A stretch of DNA of 53,503 bases, from contig NZ_JAHXBN010000029.1 in NCBI RefSeq assembly GCF_019924045.1, forward strand, positions 1 to 53,503. The letters are read 5' to 3'. Each line of letters begins with the position of its first letter. The stretch's first letter is position 1. The translations under genes and the position numbers were made by a program. Below, one piece after another: positions 28,552-37,652 of this stretch. The notes below the pieces were generated by a model that was not told the DNA's origin, did not search any database, and saw only the letters and a program-made list of their open reading frames with translations. This stretch comes from Dyadobacter fermentans (GTDB lineage Bacteria; Bacteroidota; Bacteroidia; Cytophagales; Spirosomataceae).

Positions 28552-28694
28552 TGTTCTATTTTATAAGTTAAGTATGATTTGATTCTGGACTTCGGACCCG
28601 CCGGGAGCGTTTGCGCACCTTTTCGGCCGGTCACTGGGAGTTTTATTAAAAACCCCGTACCAGCAACTTTCCTACAAAACCGGAATGACAAAGT

Positions 28695-28717
28695 GTCAGG
28701 CCATAAAGTGGCCTGAC
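28695..28717 (-). terminator. Hairpin downstream of the phospholipase C gene
   Basis: GTCAGGCCA and TGGCCTGAC form a perfect 9-bp stem with loop TAAAG, 14 nt after the phospholipase stop. The tail on the minus strand (ACTTTGTCATT) is only weakly U-rich, so termination is probable but not certain. Confidence 0.55.
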
Positions 28718-28730
28718 GATGGGATAAGTA

Positions 28731-31277
28731 TTAGCTGAGCATCTGGCCCATATAGGGGTCGCTCTGGCTGACGGCACCGGTTTCGACGTGCCCCGCAAAC
28801 CGCGAGAACGCACTGTCGGCACCTTCTATCGCAACTGTGAAATCGTACCAGTTGAAGCTCTTGGCGAGGTTCAGCACAATGCTTTTGTGCGATTTTGCTC
28901 CTGCGGAAGCTTTTTCAAGTGTAATGGTTTGAACAGCAGCGCCATATGCATTATCCGTTACTTTCAGCACTGCCTTTTGGCCCGGATGCAGGTTGCTGAT
29001 TTTCAGCTCGATATGGCCAGTCGGTTTTTTGCTGCGGTCGAGTTGATAGGCACATTCCACCTTCAAAAAGCTGTTTTCCTTGCTGCCTGCGTACTCGCGG
29101 AAGAACCCGTTCGGGCCGTATACCCTTAAATGATAATGCTGATTCTCGAAATCGGCAAGTTGGAACGAGCCGGTCAGGGCGTCACCCGCTTTCACCGCGT
29201 AATTCCAGACTTTGACATTTTCATTTTTGTATTTTCCCGGGGCATATACGATAAATGGCGAACCGGCAGATTTGTCGTGAAATATGCCATTTCTGGCTTC
29301 CAGCTTGATTTCAAATGCATTTTTGGCAGAGTTAAATGTACCGTCGGCATATAACTCATACGGGATGGCACAGGCCGGACGCGTTCCCTTTTCCTGGTTG
29401 GGCAAAATAGGGGAGGTAAGCGGGTTGTTATTCACCTCGTCGATCTCGCTTTTGGATAATGCCTTATAACCGTTCGGAAGTTTTTTGAACTTGGCATTGA
29501 AAATGCTTCCCATGAATTCCTCTCTTTCCACGAATGTAGGGAGCTTTATTTCCTGGCCGTCGTACGGTGTGAAAGTGGAAGTCAGGTCGCCGCAAATAGT
29601 CCGTCGCCATTCGGTAATATTCGTTTCCTTTACTTGCTTGCCGGATTTCAGGCTCACAAATTTTTCGAGGAATTGCAGAATGGAAGTATGGTCGAACACC
29701 TCGGAGCACACATTACCGCCCCGGTTCCATGGCGATGCGACGATCAGCGGCACCCGGTAACCCAGCCCGATCGGACTTTCGCGGCATTCTTCTTTCTTTT
29801 TCTTCTGCATATCCTGCTCCAACGTCACGAATTCCGTCTTGCAATCGATTCCTGCGGAAACGGCACCGGTGTCTTCTTGATATGGATTCGGCACAACATA
29901 TGGCGGCACGTGGTCAAAATAGCCGTCGTTTTCGTCGTAGCAGAGAATAAAAATGGTCTTTTTCCAAACCTCGGGATCAGCAGTCAGAATATCGATCACT
30001 TCCGATACATACCATGCGCCATACCAAGGGGCGCCGGGGTGGTCGGAAAAATTCTCAGGCGCAACCAGCCACGAAACGGTTGGCAATGAACCGGTTTTTA
30101 CATCCGAACGAAACTGATGCAGCACGTCTCCCATCGGCGCTTTGGCCTCGTTTTCGATATCGCCGTCCTGGTATTTTACCGTGGTGATTTTTCGGTAATC
30201 AGGATCATTCTTGTTGATAGTGAATGCCTTATTATGAATATTTTTCTGGCGTTGCGAGAGCTTTTCAAATTTTTCAGGGCTCCAACGGATCAGTTCCTCA
30301 TTTGCAAGTTTCAGTAACGCGCGCTTTTCTTTCAGTACTTTTTCAAGATCGGCCGCTTCTTTGCCCGAGAGTGATCCCAGTTTCGTTTGGGCAGCTTCAA
30401 TCTCGCCGGGCAGCATTTGCTGGCGTTCTTTGAGGTAGCGCTGATAACCCGTGTGGTAACGGATATTGTACTGGCTGAACCACTCGATGGGGTTGTCGGT
30501 GAAATTGGCAAGCCATGCATCTTCTTCACCGCTGAAACCTGTATTGATACTCAGTTCGTTCTGATATATTCTCCAAGAAATACCGTTGTCTTCGAGGCGC
30601 TCGGGGAATGTGGTCCAAGTCGCTTCGCGATCGTCGGTCACGTTCTCGTTACGAATGTTCGCGTAATATTTATCAGGATCGGTGTTCTCGCGCACGTTAC
30701 CGGTCCAGAGGTAAAGCCGGTTAGGCGTGGTACCGGTCAGCGACGAGCAGTAATTCTGATCGCAAACCGTGAATGCATCCGCCATCGCATAGTAGAAGGG
30801 AATATCCTCGCGATTGTAGAAGCCTTGCGTCAGGGGCATTTTGGCATAATCCTTATTGCCGGGCTGCTTGGCAATGAGCCATTTATCATATTTGCCATTG
30901 TTACGCGCGTCCACCTGGTTGGGCCAGGAGTGGGGGAGCGAGCCCATCCAGGTTGCTTTGGACTCTTTCATATTCAGGCGGAAAGGCACATACGTTTCGC
31001 CGAATGCATTGGTTTGCAGCCAGACCAGGTTATTGTTCGGCAATGTGATGGCGCGCGGGTCATTGAAACCGCGCACACCGCGGAGCGTTCCGTAGGAATG
31101 GTCGAACGAGCGGTTTTCCTGCATTAATATGACTACGTGCTCGGCGTCCTTCCAGGTTGTGCCCTTGGGCGGATTAATGGCCAGTGCTTTCTGGATCGAA
31201 GCGGGTAGGGTGCTGAACAATCCGGCTGCTCCTGTGAGCATGGTGGCTTTCCGGATAAATTCTCTTCTTGAGTCCAT
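28731..31277 (-). CDS. Phosphocholine-type phospholipase C, Tat-exported
   Basis: An 848-aa exported phosphoesterase that would cleave phosphatidylcholine or sphingomyelin into diacylglycerol/ceramide and phosphocholine. It starts MDSRREFIRKATMLTG, a twin-arginine leader as in Pseudomonas PlcH/PlcN. The phosphoesterase motif HVVILMQENRSFDHSYG is at 47-63, and CYDENDGYFDHVPP lies downstream. Two C-terminal DUF756-type beta domains follow (about 640-735 and 745-835). The length matches the family. It probably serves phosphate or choline scavenging; the choice of head group is not fixed by sequence. Confidence 0.92.
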   Translation of the reverse strand: MDSRREFIRKATMLTGAAGLFSTLPASIQKALAINPPKGTTWKDAEHVVILMQENRSFDHSYGTLRGVRGFNDPRAITLPNNNLVWLQTNAFGETYVPFRLNMKESKATWMGSLPHSWPNQVDARNNGKYDKWLIAKQPGNKDYAKMPLTQGFYNREDIPFYYAMADAFTVCDQNYCSSLTGTTPNRLYLWTGNVRENTDPDKYYANIRNENVTDDREATWTTFPERLEDNGISWRIYQNELSINTGFSGEEDAWLANFTDNPIEWFSQYNIRYHTGYQRYLKERQQMLPGEIEAAQTKLGSLSGKEAADLEKVLKEKRALLKLANEELIRWSPEKFEKLSQRQKNIHNKAFTINKNDPDYRKITTVKYQDGDIENEAKAPMGDVLHQFRSDVKTGSLPTVSWLVAPENFSDHPGAPWYGAWYVSEVIDILTADPEVWKKTIFILCYDENDGYFDHVPPYVVPNPYQEDTGAVSAGIDCKTEFVTLEQDMQKKKKEECRESPIGLGYRVPLIVASPWNRGGNVCSEVFDHTSILQFLEKFVSLKSGKQVKETNITEWRRTICGDLTSTFTPYDGQEIKLPTFVEREEFMGSIFNAKFKKLPNGYKALSKSEIDEVNNNPLTSPILPNQEKGTRPACAIPYELYADGTFNSAKNAFEIKLEARNGIFHDKSAGSPFIVYAPGKYKNENVKVWNYAVKAGDALTGSFQLADFENQHYHLRVYGPNGFFREYAGSKENSFLKVECAYQLDRSKKPTGHIELKISNLHPGQKAVLKVTDNAYGAAVQTITLEKASAGAKSHKSIVLNLAKSFNWYDFTVAIEGADSAFSRFAGHVETGAVSQSDPYMGQMLS

Positions 31278-31293
31278 GGTTAAGGTGAGTTAT

Positions 31294-31361
31294 AAAAAAG
31301 AAAAAGGGCTTTTACGATAGTACATCATTTTGTGCAAATGTACTATCGTTTTAAAGCCCTT
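31294..31361 (-). terminator. Long intrinsic terminator of the DUF937-like gene
   Basis: Arms 31304-31325 and 31338-31361 pair over about 21 bp (AAGGGCTTT, then ACGATAGTACAT, with a small bulge) around a 12-nt loop. The A-rich run at 31294-31303 gives a U tail on the minus strand. It lies 28 nt after the gene. Confidence 0.85.
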
Positions 31362-31388
31362 GTTTTATCAGTCAATGAATCTTTGCAA

Positions 31389-31916
31389 TTACTTTCCGCC
31401 GAAGAGGCCGCCCAGCATGCCGCCGAGATCGATACCGCCGGAAGCCGGCTTACCTTGCTGCTGATCGTTGCCGCCGCCGAAAAGACTGCCGCCCATTTGA
31501 ATGAGCGACCCAAGGTCGAACCCACCTCCCTGAACGCCTCCGCCTCCCTGAGCTCCGGCACCATTAAATTGGCCGATTACTGCACTCAGCACGCCAGGTA
31601 GTACCGAGTTTACGATGTTACCAGCCACCTGGCTGTTCAGCCCGAATTTTTGAACGATCGCGCCGATGGCGTTGGTGGCGATAGATGCCACGATCGGGTT
31701 GTTGAGAAGAGAAGCTCCGGAGGTGCCGCTTTCGCCGCCGAGAAGGCCGAGCAAACCGCTGATGTTGCCGCTCTGTACTTGTTCCTGCAAACCACCAGTG
31801 ATGGAGCTCGTGAGGGTGTTGATTACTTCCTGATTGTGCTCGTTGGGCACATCAGGATTGTCCACGACTGATTGTTGGGAATTTTGTTGTACGAGGTCGA
31901 AGAGTTGTTCCAGCAT
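31389..31916 (-). CDS. DUF937-like Gly/Gln-rich protein
   Basis: A 175-aa protein beginning MLEQLFDLVQQNSQ, the usual opening of DUF937/YidB-like proteins. The middle (about 60-125) has repeated small-residue helices (SGLLGLLGGESG, ASIATNAIGAIVQKFG), and the last 50 residues are Gly-rich with GGVQGGG and LGGMLGGLFGG. There is no signal peptide. The function of the family is unknown. I start at ATG 31916; an in-frame ATG at 31976 would add 20 residues unlike the family. It follows rplT after a terminator and ends in a strong terminator of its own. Confidence 0.75.
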   Translation of the reverse strand: MLEQLFDLVQQNSQQSVVDNPDVPNEHNQEVINTLTSSITGGLQEQVQSGNISGLLGLLGGESGTSGASLLNNPIVASIATNAIGAIVQKFGLNSQVAGNIVNSVLPGVLSAVIGQFNGAGAQGGGGVQGGGFDLGSLIQMGGSLFGGGNDQQQGKPASGGIDLGGMLGGLFGGK

Positions 31917-31974
31917 TTCTATTTGGTTTTGAGGTACGATGACTTTTATCGCCTGCAATATCCAAATTTTATGC

Positions 31975-32002
31975 AAAAAAAATCCCGCCGGAGAGGCGGG
32001 AT
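31975..32002 (-). terminator. Intrinsic terminator of rpmI-rplT
   Basis: ATCCCGCC (31982-31989) and GGCGGGAT (31995-32002) form a GC-rich stem with a 5-nt loop. Eight As at 31975-31982 give the U tail on the minus strand. It begins 6 nt after the rplT stop. Confidence 0.9.
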
Positions 32003-32008
32003 GCTGTT

Positions 32009-32353
32009 TTATTTTACTTGATCAACGATCGCTTTGAATGCGTCAGGATGGTTCATCGCGAGATCCGCCAGAACTTTCCTGTTCAGCTCGATGCCTTTTG
32101 CATTAAGTTTGCCGATGAAAGCAGAATAAGACAATCCGTGCTGACGGGTTCCTGCGTTGATACGCTGGATCCACAATGCGCGGAAGTTGCGTTTTTTCTG
32201 TTTACGGCCTTCGTATGCGTAAGCCAAACCGCGCTCAACGGCGTTCTTGGCAACGGTCCATACATTTTTGCGACGGCCGAAATAGCCTTTCGCGAGTTTT
32301 AAAACTTTTTTACGTCTTGCACGTGACGCTACGTGATTTACTGAACGTGGCAT
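32009..32353 (-). CDS. rplT: 50S ribosomal protein L20
   Basis: Large-subunit protein that binds 23S rRNA early in assembly. The 114-aa sequence is complete and typical ([47 protein letters not shown]). It follows rpmI by 103 bp, in the conserved order infC-rpmI-rplT, and ends in a strong terminator. In other bacteria L20 represses this operon; no leader of that kind was identified with confidence. Confidence 0.98.
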   Translation of the reverse strand: MPRSVNHVASRARRKKVLKLAKGYFGRRKNVWTVAKNAVERGLAYAYEGRKQKKRNFRALWIQRINAGTRQHGLSYSAFIGKLNAKGIELNRKVLADLAMNHPDAFKAIVDQVK

Positions 32354-32456
32354 AATTTAACTGTTTTTGATAATCGGCGCTCTGCTGAGACTTAAATGCC
32401 TTTTATCGGGTTGAACAAAAAACCAGAATTTAATTTCTGAATTGGCTTTTTACGGA

Positions 32457-32651
32457 TTATTTCCGAAGCATTGCCAATACTTGCTTCTCGTTAGACTCAT
32501 CGATCAGACCAGTCTTCACCAAACCACGCTTGCGCTTGTTTGATTTTTTGGTCAGGATGTGGCTGTGGAAAGCGTGCTTGCGTTTGATTTTTCCGGTGCC
32601 AGTCAGCGCGAAACGCTTTTTAGCCCCAGAGTTGGTTTTCATTTTAGGCAT
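32457..32651 (-). CDS. rpmI: 50S ribosomal protein L35
   Basis: The 64-aa basic protein [20 protein letters not shown] is a typical L35 and complete. It stands between infC (137 bp upstream, with a hairpin in the gap) and rplT (103 bp downstream). The long gaps for a ribosomal operon suggest separate control signals inside it. Confidence 0.97.
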   Translation of the reverse strand: MPKMKTNSGAKKRFALTGTGKIKRKHAFHSHILTKKSNKRKRGLVKTGLIDESNEKQVLAMLRK

Positions 32652-32720
32652 GATTCAAAAAACTAATAGTTGATAAAATATAAAACAGCGCGCGAAATTA
32701 GCGAAATTTTACATAAAAAT

Positions 32721-32759
32721 AAAATCGTGTCCCCGGCGCGAAGCCGAAAACACGATTTT
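32721..32759 (-). terminator. Hairpin between infC and rpmI, possible terminator or attenuator
   Basis: AAAATCGTGT (32721-32730) pairs with ACACGATTTT (32750-32759), and CGGC/GCCG pair inside it. On the minus strand the stem runs into TTTTATTTTTATG, the look of an intrinsic terminator. It would cut infC from rpmI-rplT, at least in part. Confidence 0.65.
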
Positions 32760-32788
32760 CTATGTAATATGCTTGATGAATCAGCTTA

Positions 32789-33343
32789 TTATTTGCCTTT
32801 TGCAGGTGCAGGAGCGAGGATGATCGTCATCCGTTTTCCTTCCAGCTTAGGTTCCATTTCCAGCTTGCCGTAATCCGCCAATGCTTCGGAGAATTTCTTC
32901 AAAAGGTTCACACCGCGCTCTTTGAAAACGATCGTACGTCCTACGAAATGCACGTATGCTTTTACTTTTGAACCCTCTTTAAGGAAGTTGGTCGCATGCT
33001 TCAATTTGAAATCGAAGTCGTGGTCGTCCGTGTTCGGGCCGAAACGGATTTCCTTGATAACCACTTTCTGTGCTTTCGCCTTGATCTCCTTTTGTTTCTT
33101 TTTCTGCTCGTATTTGAACTTCGAATAGTCAACTACTTTGCAGACCGGCGGAACTGCCGTTGGCGCAATCTCAACCAGATCAAGCCCTTGTGCCTTTGCC
33201 ATCGCTCTGGCGGTATTGATATCCACGATGCCCGGTTCAATGTTTTCGCCGACCAATCGTACTTCTTTTGCTGTAATTCGTTCGTTAATTTTGTAAGGTT
33301 CTTCGGGAATCCTCATCCGTCCACTAGGGGGTCGTAATGCCAT
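32789..33343 (-). CDS. infC: Translation initiation factor IF-3
   Basis: Binds the 30S subunit, keeps it apart from 50S and checks start-codon choice. The 184-aa protein has the N-domain ([21 protein letters not shown]), the Lys-rich linker ([16 protein letters not shown]) and the C-domain ([23 protein letters not shown]). It starts with ATG, not the rare AUU used for autoregulation in E. coli. It follows thrS by 110 bp, where a -7-like element is found, and is separated from rpmI by a terminator-like hairpin. Confidence 0.97.
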   Translation of the reverse strand: MALRPPSGRMRIPEEPYKINERITAKEVRLVGENIEPGIVDINTARAMAKAQGLDLVEIAPTAVPPVCKVVDYSKFKYEQKKKQKEIKAKAQKVVIKEIRFGPNTDDHDFDFKLKHATNFLKEGSKVKAYVHFVGRTIVFKERGVNLLKKFSEALADYGKLEMEPKLEGKRMTIILAPAPAKGK

Positions 33344-33404
33344 ATAATTTGTATTGGTGTTTTTTTGTTTTTGGTGGAAATCGAAAAAATTAACACTAGC
33401 TCCA

Positions 33405-33412
33405 CAAAAATA
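33405..33412 (-). promoter_or_regulatory. Candidate -7 element upstream of infC
   Basis: On the minus strand TATTTTTG matches TANNTTTG exactly, 61 nt before the infC start, in the thrS-infC gap. No -33 element is seen at the expected spacing. It may allow infC to be transcribed apart from thrS. Confidence 0.3.
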
Positions 33413-33453
33413 GTGCCTTATTGCTGGAATAATACTAAAATCTTACAAAAACA

Positions 33454-35397
33454 TCAAGCAATAGCGGCTTCCTTTTTGAAAAAGGCTGTGAACTCTTCGA
33501 TCGTCATACTTCCCAGATCACCCTCACCTTTGCGGCGTACCGAGAGTTTTCCTTCGGCAGCTTCCTTTTCACCCACAATGAGCATGAAAGGTACTTTGGT
33601 AACTTCCGCATCACGGATCTTGCGACCGATCTTCTCATCACGGTGGTCCACAAAGCCCCGGATATCGTGATCCTGCAACTGGAAAAACACATCCTCTGCA
33701 TAATCAGCGAATTTTTCGGAGATCGGCAGAATGGCAATCTGATCCGGCGACAGCCACAACGGGAACTGACCCGCGGTGTTTTCGATCAGGATCGCGGTGA
33801 AGCGTTCCATCGAACCGAAAGGCGCACGGTGGATCATTACCGGGCGGTGCTTCTGGTTATCGGAGCCGGTGTATTCCAGTTGGAAACGCTGAGGAAGCTG
33901 GTAATCCACCTGGATGGTACCCAACTGCCATTTACGTCCCAATGCATCGCGTACCATAAAGTCGAGCTTAGGACCGTAGAATGCGGCTTCGCCCAATTCG
34001 GTTACAGTGCTCAGGCCGCGTTCCGCAGCCGCTTCGATGATCGCGCTTTCCGCTTTTTCCCAATCCTCGTCACGACCGATATATTTCTCCTTGTTATTAG
34101 GGTCACGCAAGGAAATCTGCGCGCTGTAATCATCGAAACCAAGCGATTTGAACACATACAATACCAGGTCGATCACGCGGATGAACTCTTCCTTCACCTG
34201 ATCGGGACGGCAGAAAATGTGCGCATCGTCCTGCGTGAACCCGCGTACGCGTGTGAGCCCGTGCAACTCGCCGCTCTGCTCGTAACGGTAAACAGTACCG
34301 AACTCCGAGAACCGCAATGGCAGATCCTTGTAGGAGCGGGGAGAAGTTTTATAAATCTCGCAGTGGTGCGGACAGTTCATCGGTTTGAGCATGTACTCTT
34401 CACCGAGGTTAGGGGTTTTAATGGGCTGAAACGAGTCCTTACCATATTTATCCCAGTGGCCCGAAGTCACGTACAAATCCTTGCTGCCGATGTGCGGGGT
34501 GATTACAGGCGTGTAACCCGCGCGTGATTGCGCCTTGCTCAGGAACGCCTGCAGGCGCTCGCGCAGCATGGCACCTTTCGGCAGCCACAAGGGCAAACCT
34601 TGTCCTACCTTTTCCGAAAATGCGAAAAGCTCCAACTCCTTGCCCAACCGGCGGTGGTCACGCTTTTTGGCTTCCTCCATCAGGGTCACATATTCTTCCA
34701 GCTCTTTTTGTTTTGGAAAAGTAATGCCGTAAATGCGGGTCAACATTTTGTTTTCCTGCTTGTTACGCCAGTACGCGCCCGCAATGTTGGTCAGTTTGGC
34801 GGCTTTGATGAAACCGGTATTCGGGATATGCGGCCCGCGGCAAAGGTCGGTGAAACCGCCTTGCTCGTACAATGTAATGGAGCCGTCTTCCAGCCCGTCG
34901 ATCAGTTCCAGCTTATACTCGTCGCCCTTTTTGGTAAAATAGTCGATGGCTTCGGCCTTGCTGATCGGCTTGCGGATATATTCGTTTTTCTGGCGCGCGA
35001 GTTCCAGCATTTTCGCTTCGATTTTCGGGAAATCTTCCTGCGAAATAGTCTGTCCGCCCAAGTCCACATCATAGTAAAAGCCCTTTTCGATCGAAGGCCC
35101 CGTACCGAATTTAATGCCCGGATACAGCGCTTCCAATGCCTCGGCCAGCAAGTGGGCCGAAGAGTGCCAGAATGTAGCTTTACCATCCTCGTCGTTCCAC
35201 GTCAGCAGCTTTACCAGGGAGTCCTCCGTGATCTGGCGCGTAGGGTCCCAGACTTCATTGTTGACTTTGGCGGCTATCACATTCCGTGCAAGCCCTTCAC
35301 TGATACTGAGCGCGATTTCGAGAGCGGTTACCCCTTTTGGGTAAAAACGTTCGCTACCATCGGGCAGGGTAATTTTTACTTGAGACTCGTCTTTCAT
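33454..35397 (-). CDS. thrS: Threonine-tRNA ligase
   Basis: Charges tRNA-Thr and edits mischarged serine. The 647-aa protein has full length: TGS domain at about 1-65, editing domain with HSSAH (His78, His82), class II catalytic core with [13 protein letters not shown] (zinc Cys and the motif 2 region) and [15 protein letters not shown], and the anticodon-binding domain from about 540. Gene order thrS-infC-rpmI-rplT is widely conserved. It follows the TPR lipoprotein gene by 61 bp on the same strand. Confidence 0.98.
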   Translation of the reverse strand: MKDESQVKITLPDGSERFYPKGVTALEIALSISEGLARNVIAAKVNNEVWDPTRQITEDSLVKLLTWNDEDGKATFWHSSAHLLAEALEALYPGIKFGTGPSIEKGFYYDVDLGGQTISQEDFPKIEAKMLELARQKNEYIRKPISKAEAIDYFTKKGDEYKLELIDGLEDGSITLYEQGGFTDLCRGPHIPNTGFIKAAKLTNIAGAYWRNKQENKMLTRIYGITFPKQKELEEYVTLMEEAKKRDHRRLGKELELFAFSEKVGQGLPLWLPKGAMLRERLQAFLSKAQSRAGYTPVITPHIGSKDLYVTSGHWDKYGKDSFQPIKTPNLGEEYMLKPMNCPHHCEIYKTSPRSYKDLPLRFSEFGTVYRYEQSGELHGLTRVRGFTQDDAHIFCRPDQVKEEFIRVIDLVLYVFKSLGFDDYSAQISLRDPNNKEKYIGRDEDWEKAESAIIEAAAERGLSTVTELGEAAFYGPKLDFMVRDALGRKWQLGTIQVDYQLPQRFQLEYTGSDNQKHRPVMIHRAPFGSMERFTAILIENTAGQFPLWLSPDQIAILPISEKFADYAEDVFFQLQDHDIRGFVDHRDEKIGRKIRDAEVTKVPFMLIVGEKEAAEGKLSVRRKGEGDLGSMTIEEFTAFFKKEAAIA

Positions 35398-35458
35398 TCA
35401 AAAAAATAATTCTGTGACTATGGTTCAATGGCAATGCGGCAGGCCGCAAAACACAAAG

Positions 35459-36658
35459 CTATTCAATTTTAGCTTTGCGCGATGAGTCCACGCGGATATT
35501 TGTAGTACCACGGGGTTGGATAATATTAATTTTAACCCGCGCCGTATCGAGTAATTTGTAGCCCGGGTTGGTATTTTCCTCAGGATAGTAGGAGGGGTAC
35601 AGTCCTTCCGACTCGATTTTCCGGATACGGTACATGCCGTAGCGCGCATCCTGGTCGCCCGGCGCGATGGTCAGGGCAGTTTCATAATAGGTTTTGGCAA
35701 CATCCAGCTCGCCGCTTTTCTCATAGGCATAACCCAGCATATTGTTGATCTCCTTCGATTGCGGCTTCTTTCTCAGAAGGGTTTTCAATGCGGGTATCGC
35801 TTGCGGGTAGGCGCGGAGCTGCATGGCCACGGTGGCCAGCTGGCTGAGCGCCTCTTCATAATCCGGCTGGATCGCCACGGCTTTTTGATAAAAGATCAAA
35901 GCGGTATCCGGTTGCGCTAATGCATTCAGAATTTCTCCCCTTCCGAAGAAGAGGCTTGCGCGCTCGGGGAAGCGTTTTAATGCTCGCTCGTTAATGGCGA
36001 GCGCCTCGGCGGTATTCTTCAATTTCAGGTTAATCATCGTGCCCTGCTCGTAGGCGCGCAGCAAACGCGGATTGACGTTCATGGCGTAGTTGAGGCTCGA
36101 CAAGCTGGCCAGTGAATCGCCCTGCTTGGCTTGCAACATGCCTTTTACATAGTAGGCCGAACCGTCATATGGCGCCATCCGTAATGCCTGGTTCAGATAA
36201 CCGGCCGCCTCGCCGAAGCGATTTTTAGCCTGCAAAATATCCGCCAGCAGCACATACAATTCAGGACTGCTTTGCTGCAATGCCTCTGCGCGTTGCGCGT
36301 CTTCCAGCGCATTGTCGATCTTGCCGAGCTCGCGGTTGATTTTTCCGCGCAGGAGGAAGTATTCGCTTACATTATCCTGCTCGTAAATCGACTCGTTAAT
36401 ATCATCGAGTGCTTCCGAATACTGTTCGCGTTCGAAATAAATGCGCGCTCTTTTGAAGTAATTCACGTCGGAATCGATGCCGCGATTGATCAGGTCGGTG
36501 AGCGACAGTAATGCGTCGTTCTGCCATTGTGCTTTGCCTTTTTTGATCACCGGCGGAATGCGTGTGGACGTGCGCGCGTCGCTCTGGCACGACTGTTCTA
36601 GTCCGGCCAGCGCTATGAGTACTGCAAATGGTAAATATTTCAGATTGTCAGACTTCAT
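35459..36658 (-). CDS. TPR-repeat lipoprotein
   Basis: A 399-aa protein with an N-terminal hydrophobic leader and a lipobox-like end at Cys24 (AGLEQSC), so probably a lipoprotein; Gln-Ser-Asp follows the Cys. The rest holds about eight tetratricopeptide repeats (residues about 45-345), such as SAYYVKGMLQAKQGDSLASL and SLFFGRGEILNALAQPDTAL. It may act as an envelope scaffold. It follows the methyltransferase gene by 6 bp. The last 50 residues are outside the repeats. Confidence 0.85.
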   Translation of the reverse strand: MKSDNLKYLPFAVLIALAGLEQSCQSDARTSTRIPPVIKKGKAQWQNDALLSLTDLINRGIDSDVNYFKRARIYFEREQYSEALDDINESIYEQDNVSEYFLLRGKINRELGKIDNALEDAQRAEALQQSSPELYVLLADILQAKNRFGEAAGYLNQALRMAPYDGSAYYVKGMLQAKQGDSLASLSSLNYAMNVNPRLLRAYEQGTMINLKLKNTAEALAINERALKRFPERASLFFGRGEILNALAQPDTALIFYQKAVAIQPDYEEALSQLATVAMQLRAYPQAIPALKTLLRKKPQSKEINNMLGYAYEKSGELDVAKTYYETALTIAPGDQDARYGMYRIRKIESEGLYPSYYPEENTNPGYKLLDTARVKINIIQPRGTTNIRVDSSRKAKIE

Positions 36659-36664
36659 TCGCCT

Positions 36665-37552
36665 CTAAACATTCTGGTCTGAAAAACGCGAAAACACGCC
36701 CAGCGGCAGCTTTTTACCGAAGGAATCGGGGATGAACAATTCACCGAACTCGTGTTTGATCTCCGTTCCGAAATGTGCCTTGATCAGGTTTTCTACGATT
36801 AAAGCAGAGAAACCCAGCGAGTACAGGTTAATGATAAAAAAGAAGTTCTTTTCCTTTAATAACTGTGCGCAGAGCCTGAGTAGTTCATTCAAGCTCTCTT
36901 CCAGCAGCCATTTTTCGCCATCCGGCCCGCGTCCGTATGCGGGGGGATCGAGGATGAGGCCGTTATATTTGTTACCGCGGCGCACTTCGCGCTGCACGAA
37001 TTTCAATGCGTCTTCCACCACCCAGCGGATATTGCTTAACCCGCTCAGATCCATATTCTCGCGTGACCAGCTGATCACCTGCTTCACCGAATCCACGTGC
37101 GTCACATCAGCGCCCGATGCCTTTGCAGCCAGTGAGGCAATGCCCGTGTAGGCAAACAGATTGAGTACCGACGGTTTTTCCTCCGGCATTTGCTTCAAAG
37201 TCCGGGCGATGAAATCCCAATTGGTAGCCTGCTCCGGAAACACGCCTACGTGCTTGAACGAGGATAAAGCGAGCTTGGAGCGCAAATGCAGCTCCTTGGT
37301 CCGGTATTGGAACACCCATTTATCCGGCATATCGCCTTTGGTAATCCATTGCCCCTTTTCCTGGGAGTTTTTATCCTTTTTGAAAACCGCATTCGAGCGC
37401 TTGTCCCATTCCGCTTCGGAAAGCGATTTGTCCCAGATAGCCTGCGGTTCAGGGCGCGAAAGAATGTACGGGCCGAATTTTTCGAGTTTCTCAAACCCGC
37501 CGCTGTCGATCAGTTGGTAGTCGGTATGTTGGTCTGGTGAAAGTAGTATCAA
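36665..37552 (-). CDS. Class I SAM-dependent methyltransferase (rRNA cytosine-type)
   Basis: A 295-aa methyltransferase resembling the catalytic part of RlmI/RlmK-type rRNA methyltransferases. The SAM-binding motif NLFAYTG is at 131-137, an acidic loop THVDS at 151-155, and the catalytic DPPAYG at 202-207. A PUA domain, as in RlmI, is not evident at the N-terminus. RNA as substrate is inferred from the family. Upstream is the repeat array at 37576-37652; downstream is the TPR lipoprotein gene. Confidence 0.87.
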   Translation of the reverse strand: MILLSPDQHTDYQLIDSGGFEKLEKFGPYILSRPEPQAIWDKSLSEAEWDKRSNAVFKKDKNSQEKGQWITKGDMPDKWVFQYRTKELHLRSKLALSSFKHVGVFPEQATNWDFIARTLKQMPEEKPSVLNLFAYTGIASLAAKASGADVTHVDSVKQVISWSRENMDLSGLSNIRWVVEDALKFVQREVRRGNKYNGLILDPPAYGRGPDGEKWLLEESLNELLRLCAQLLKEKNFFFIINLYSLGFSALIVENLIKAHFGTEIKHEFGELFIPDSFGKKLPLGVFSRFSDQNV

Positions 37553-37575
37553 AGTGGTGTTGGTTTATAATTTTT

Positions 37576-37652
37576 GACCATGGACGATCGACCATGGACC
37601 ATGGTTGTGTTTACGATAAAGTGCCATGGTCTATGGTCGGCGGTCCATGGTC
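37576..37652. repeat. Intergenic inverted array of 7-nt units (GACCATG type)
   Basis: Left arm: GACCATG, GACGATC, GACCATG, GACCATG at 37576-37603. Right arm: CATGGTC, TATGGTC, GGCGGTC, CATGGTC at 37625-37652. The arms are near-perfect reverse complements with a 21-nt spacer. The last unit overlaps the stop codon of the upstream minus-strand gene (37651-37653, TGA), so it lies between two genes of the same strand. Confidence 0.9.

Noticed and set aside
31335..31342. Exact TANNTTTG match upstream of the phospholipase gene
   Set aside because: It falls inside the terminator hairpin arm of the DUF937-like gene and has no -33 partner, so it is probably chance.
33643..35409. Two plus-strand frames of about 294 aa each
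   Set aside because: Both are antisense to thrS and show no motifs.
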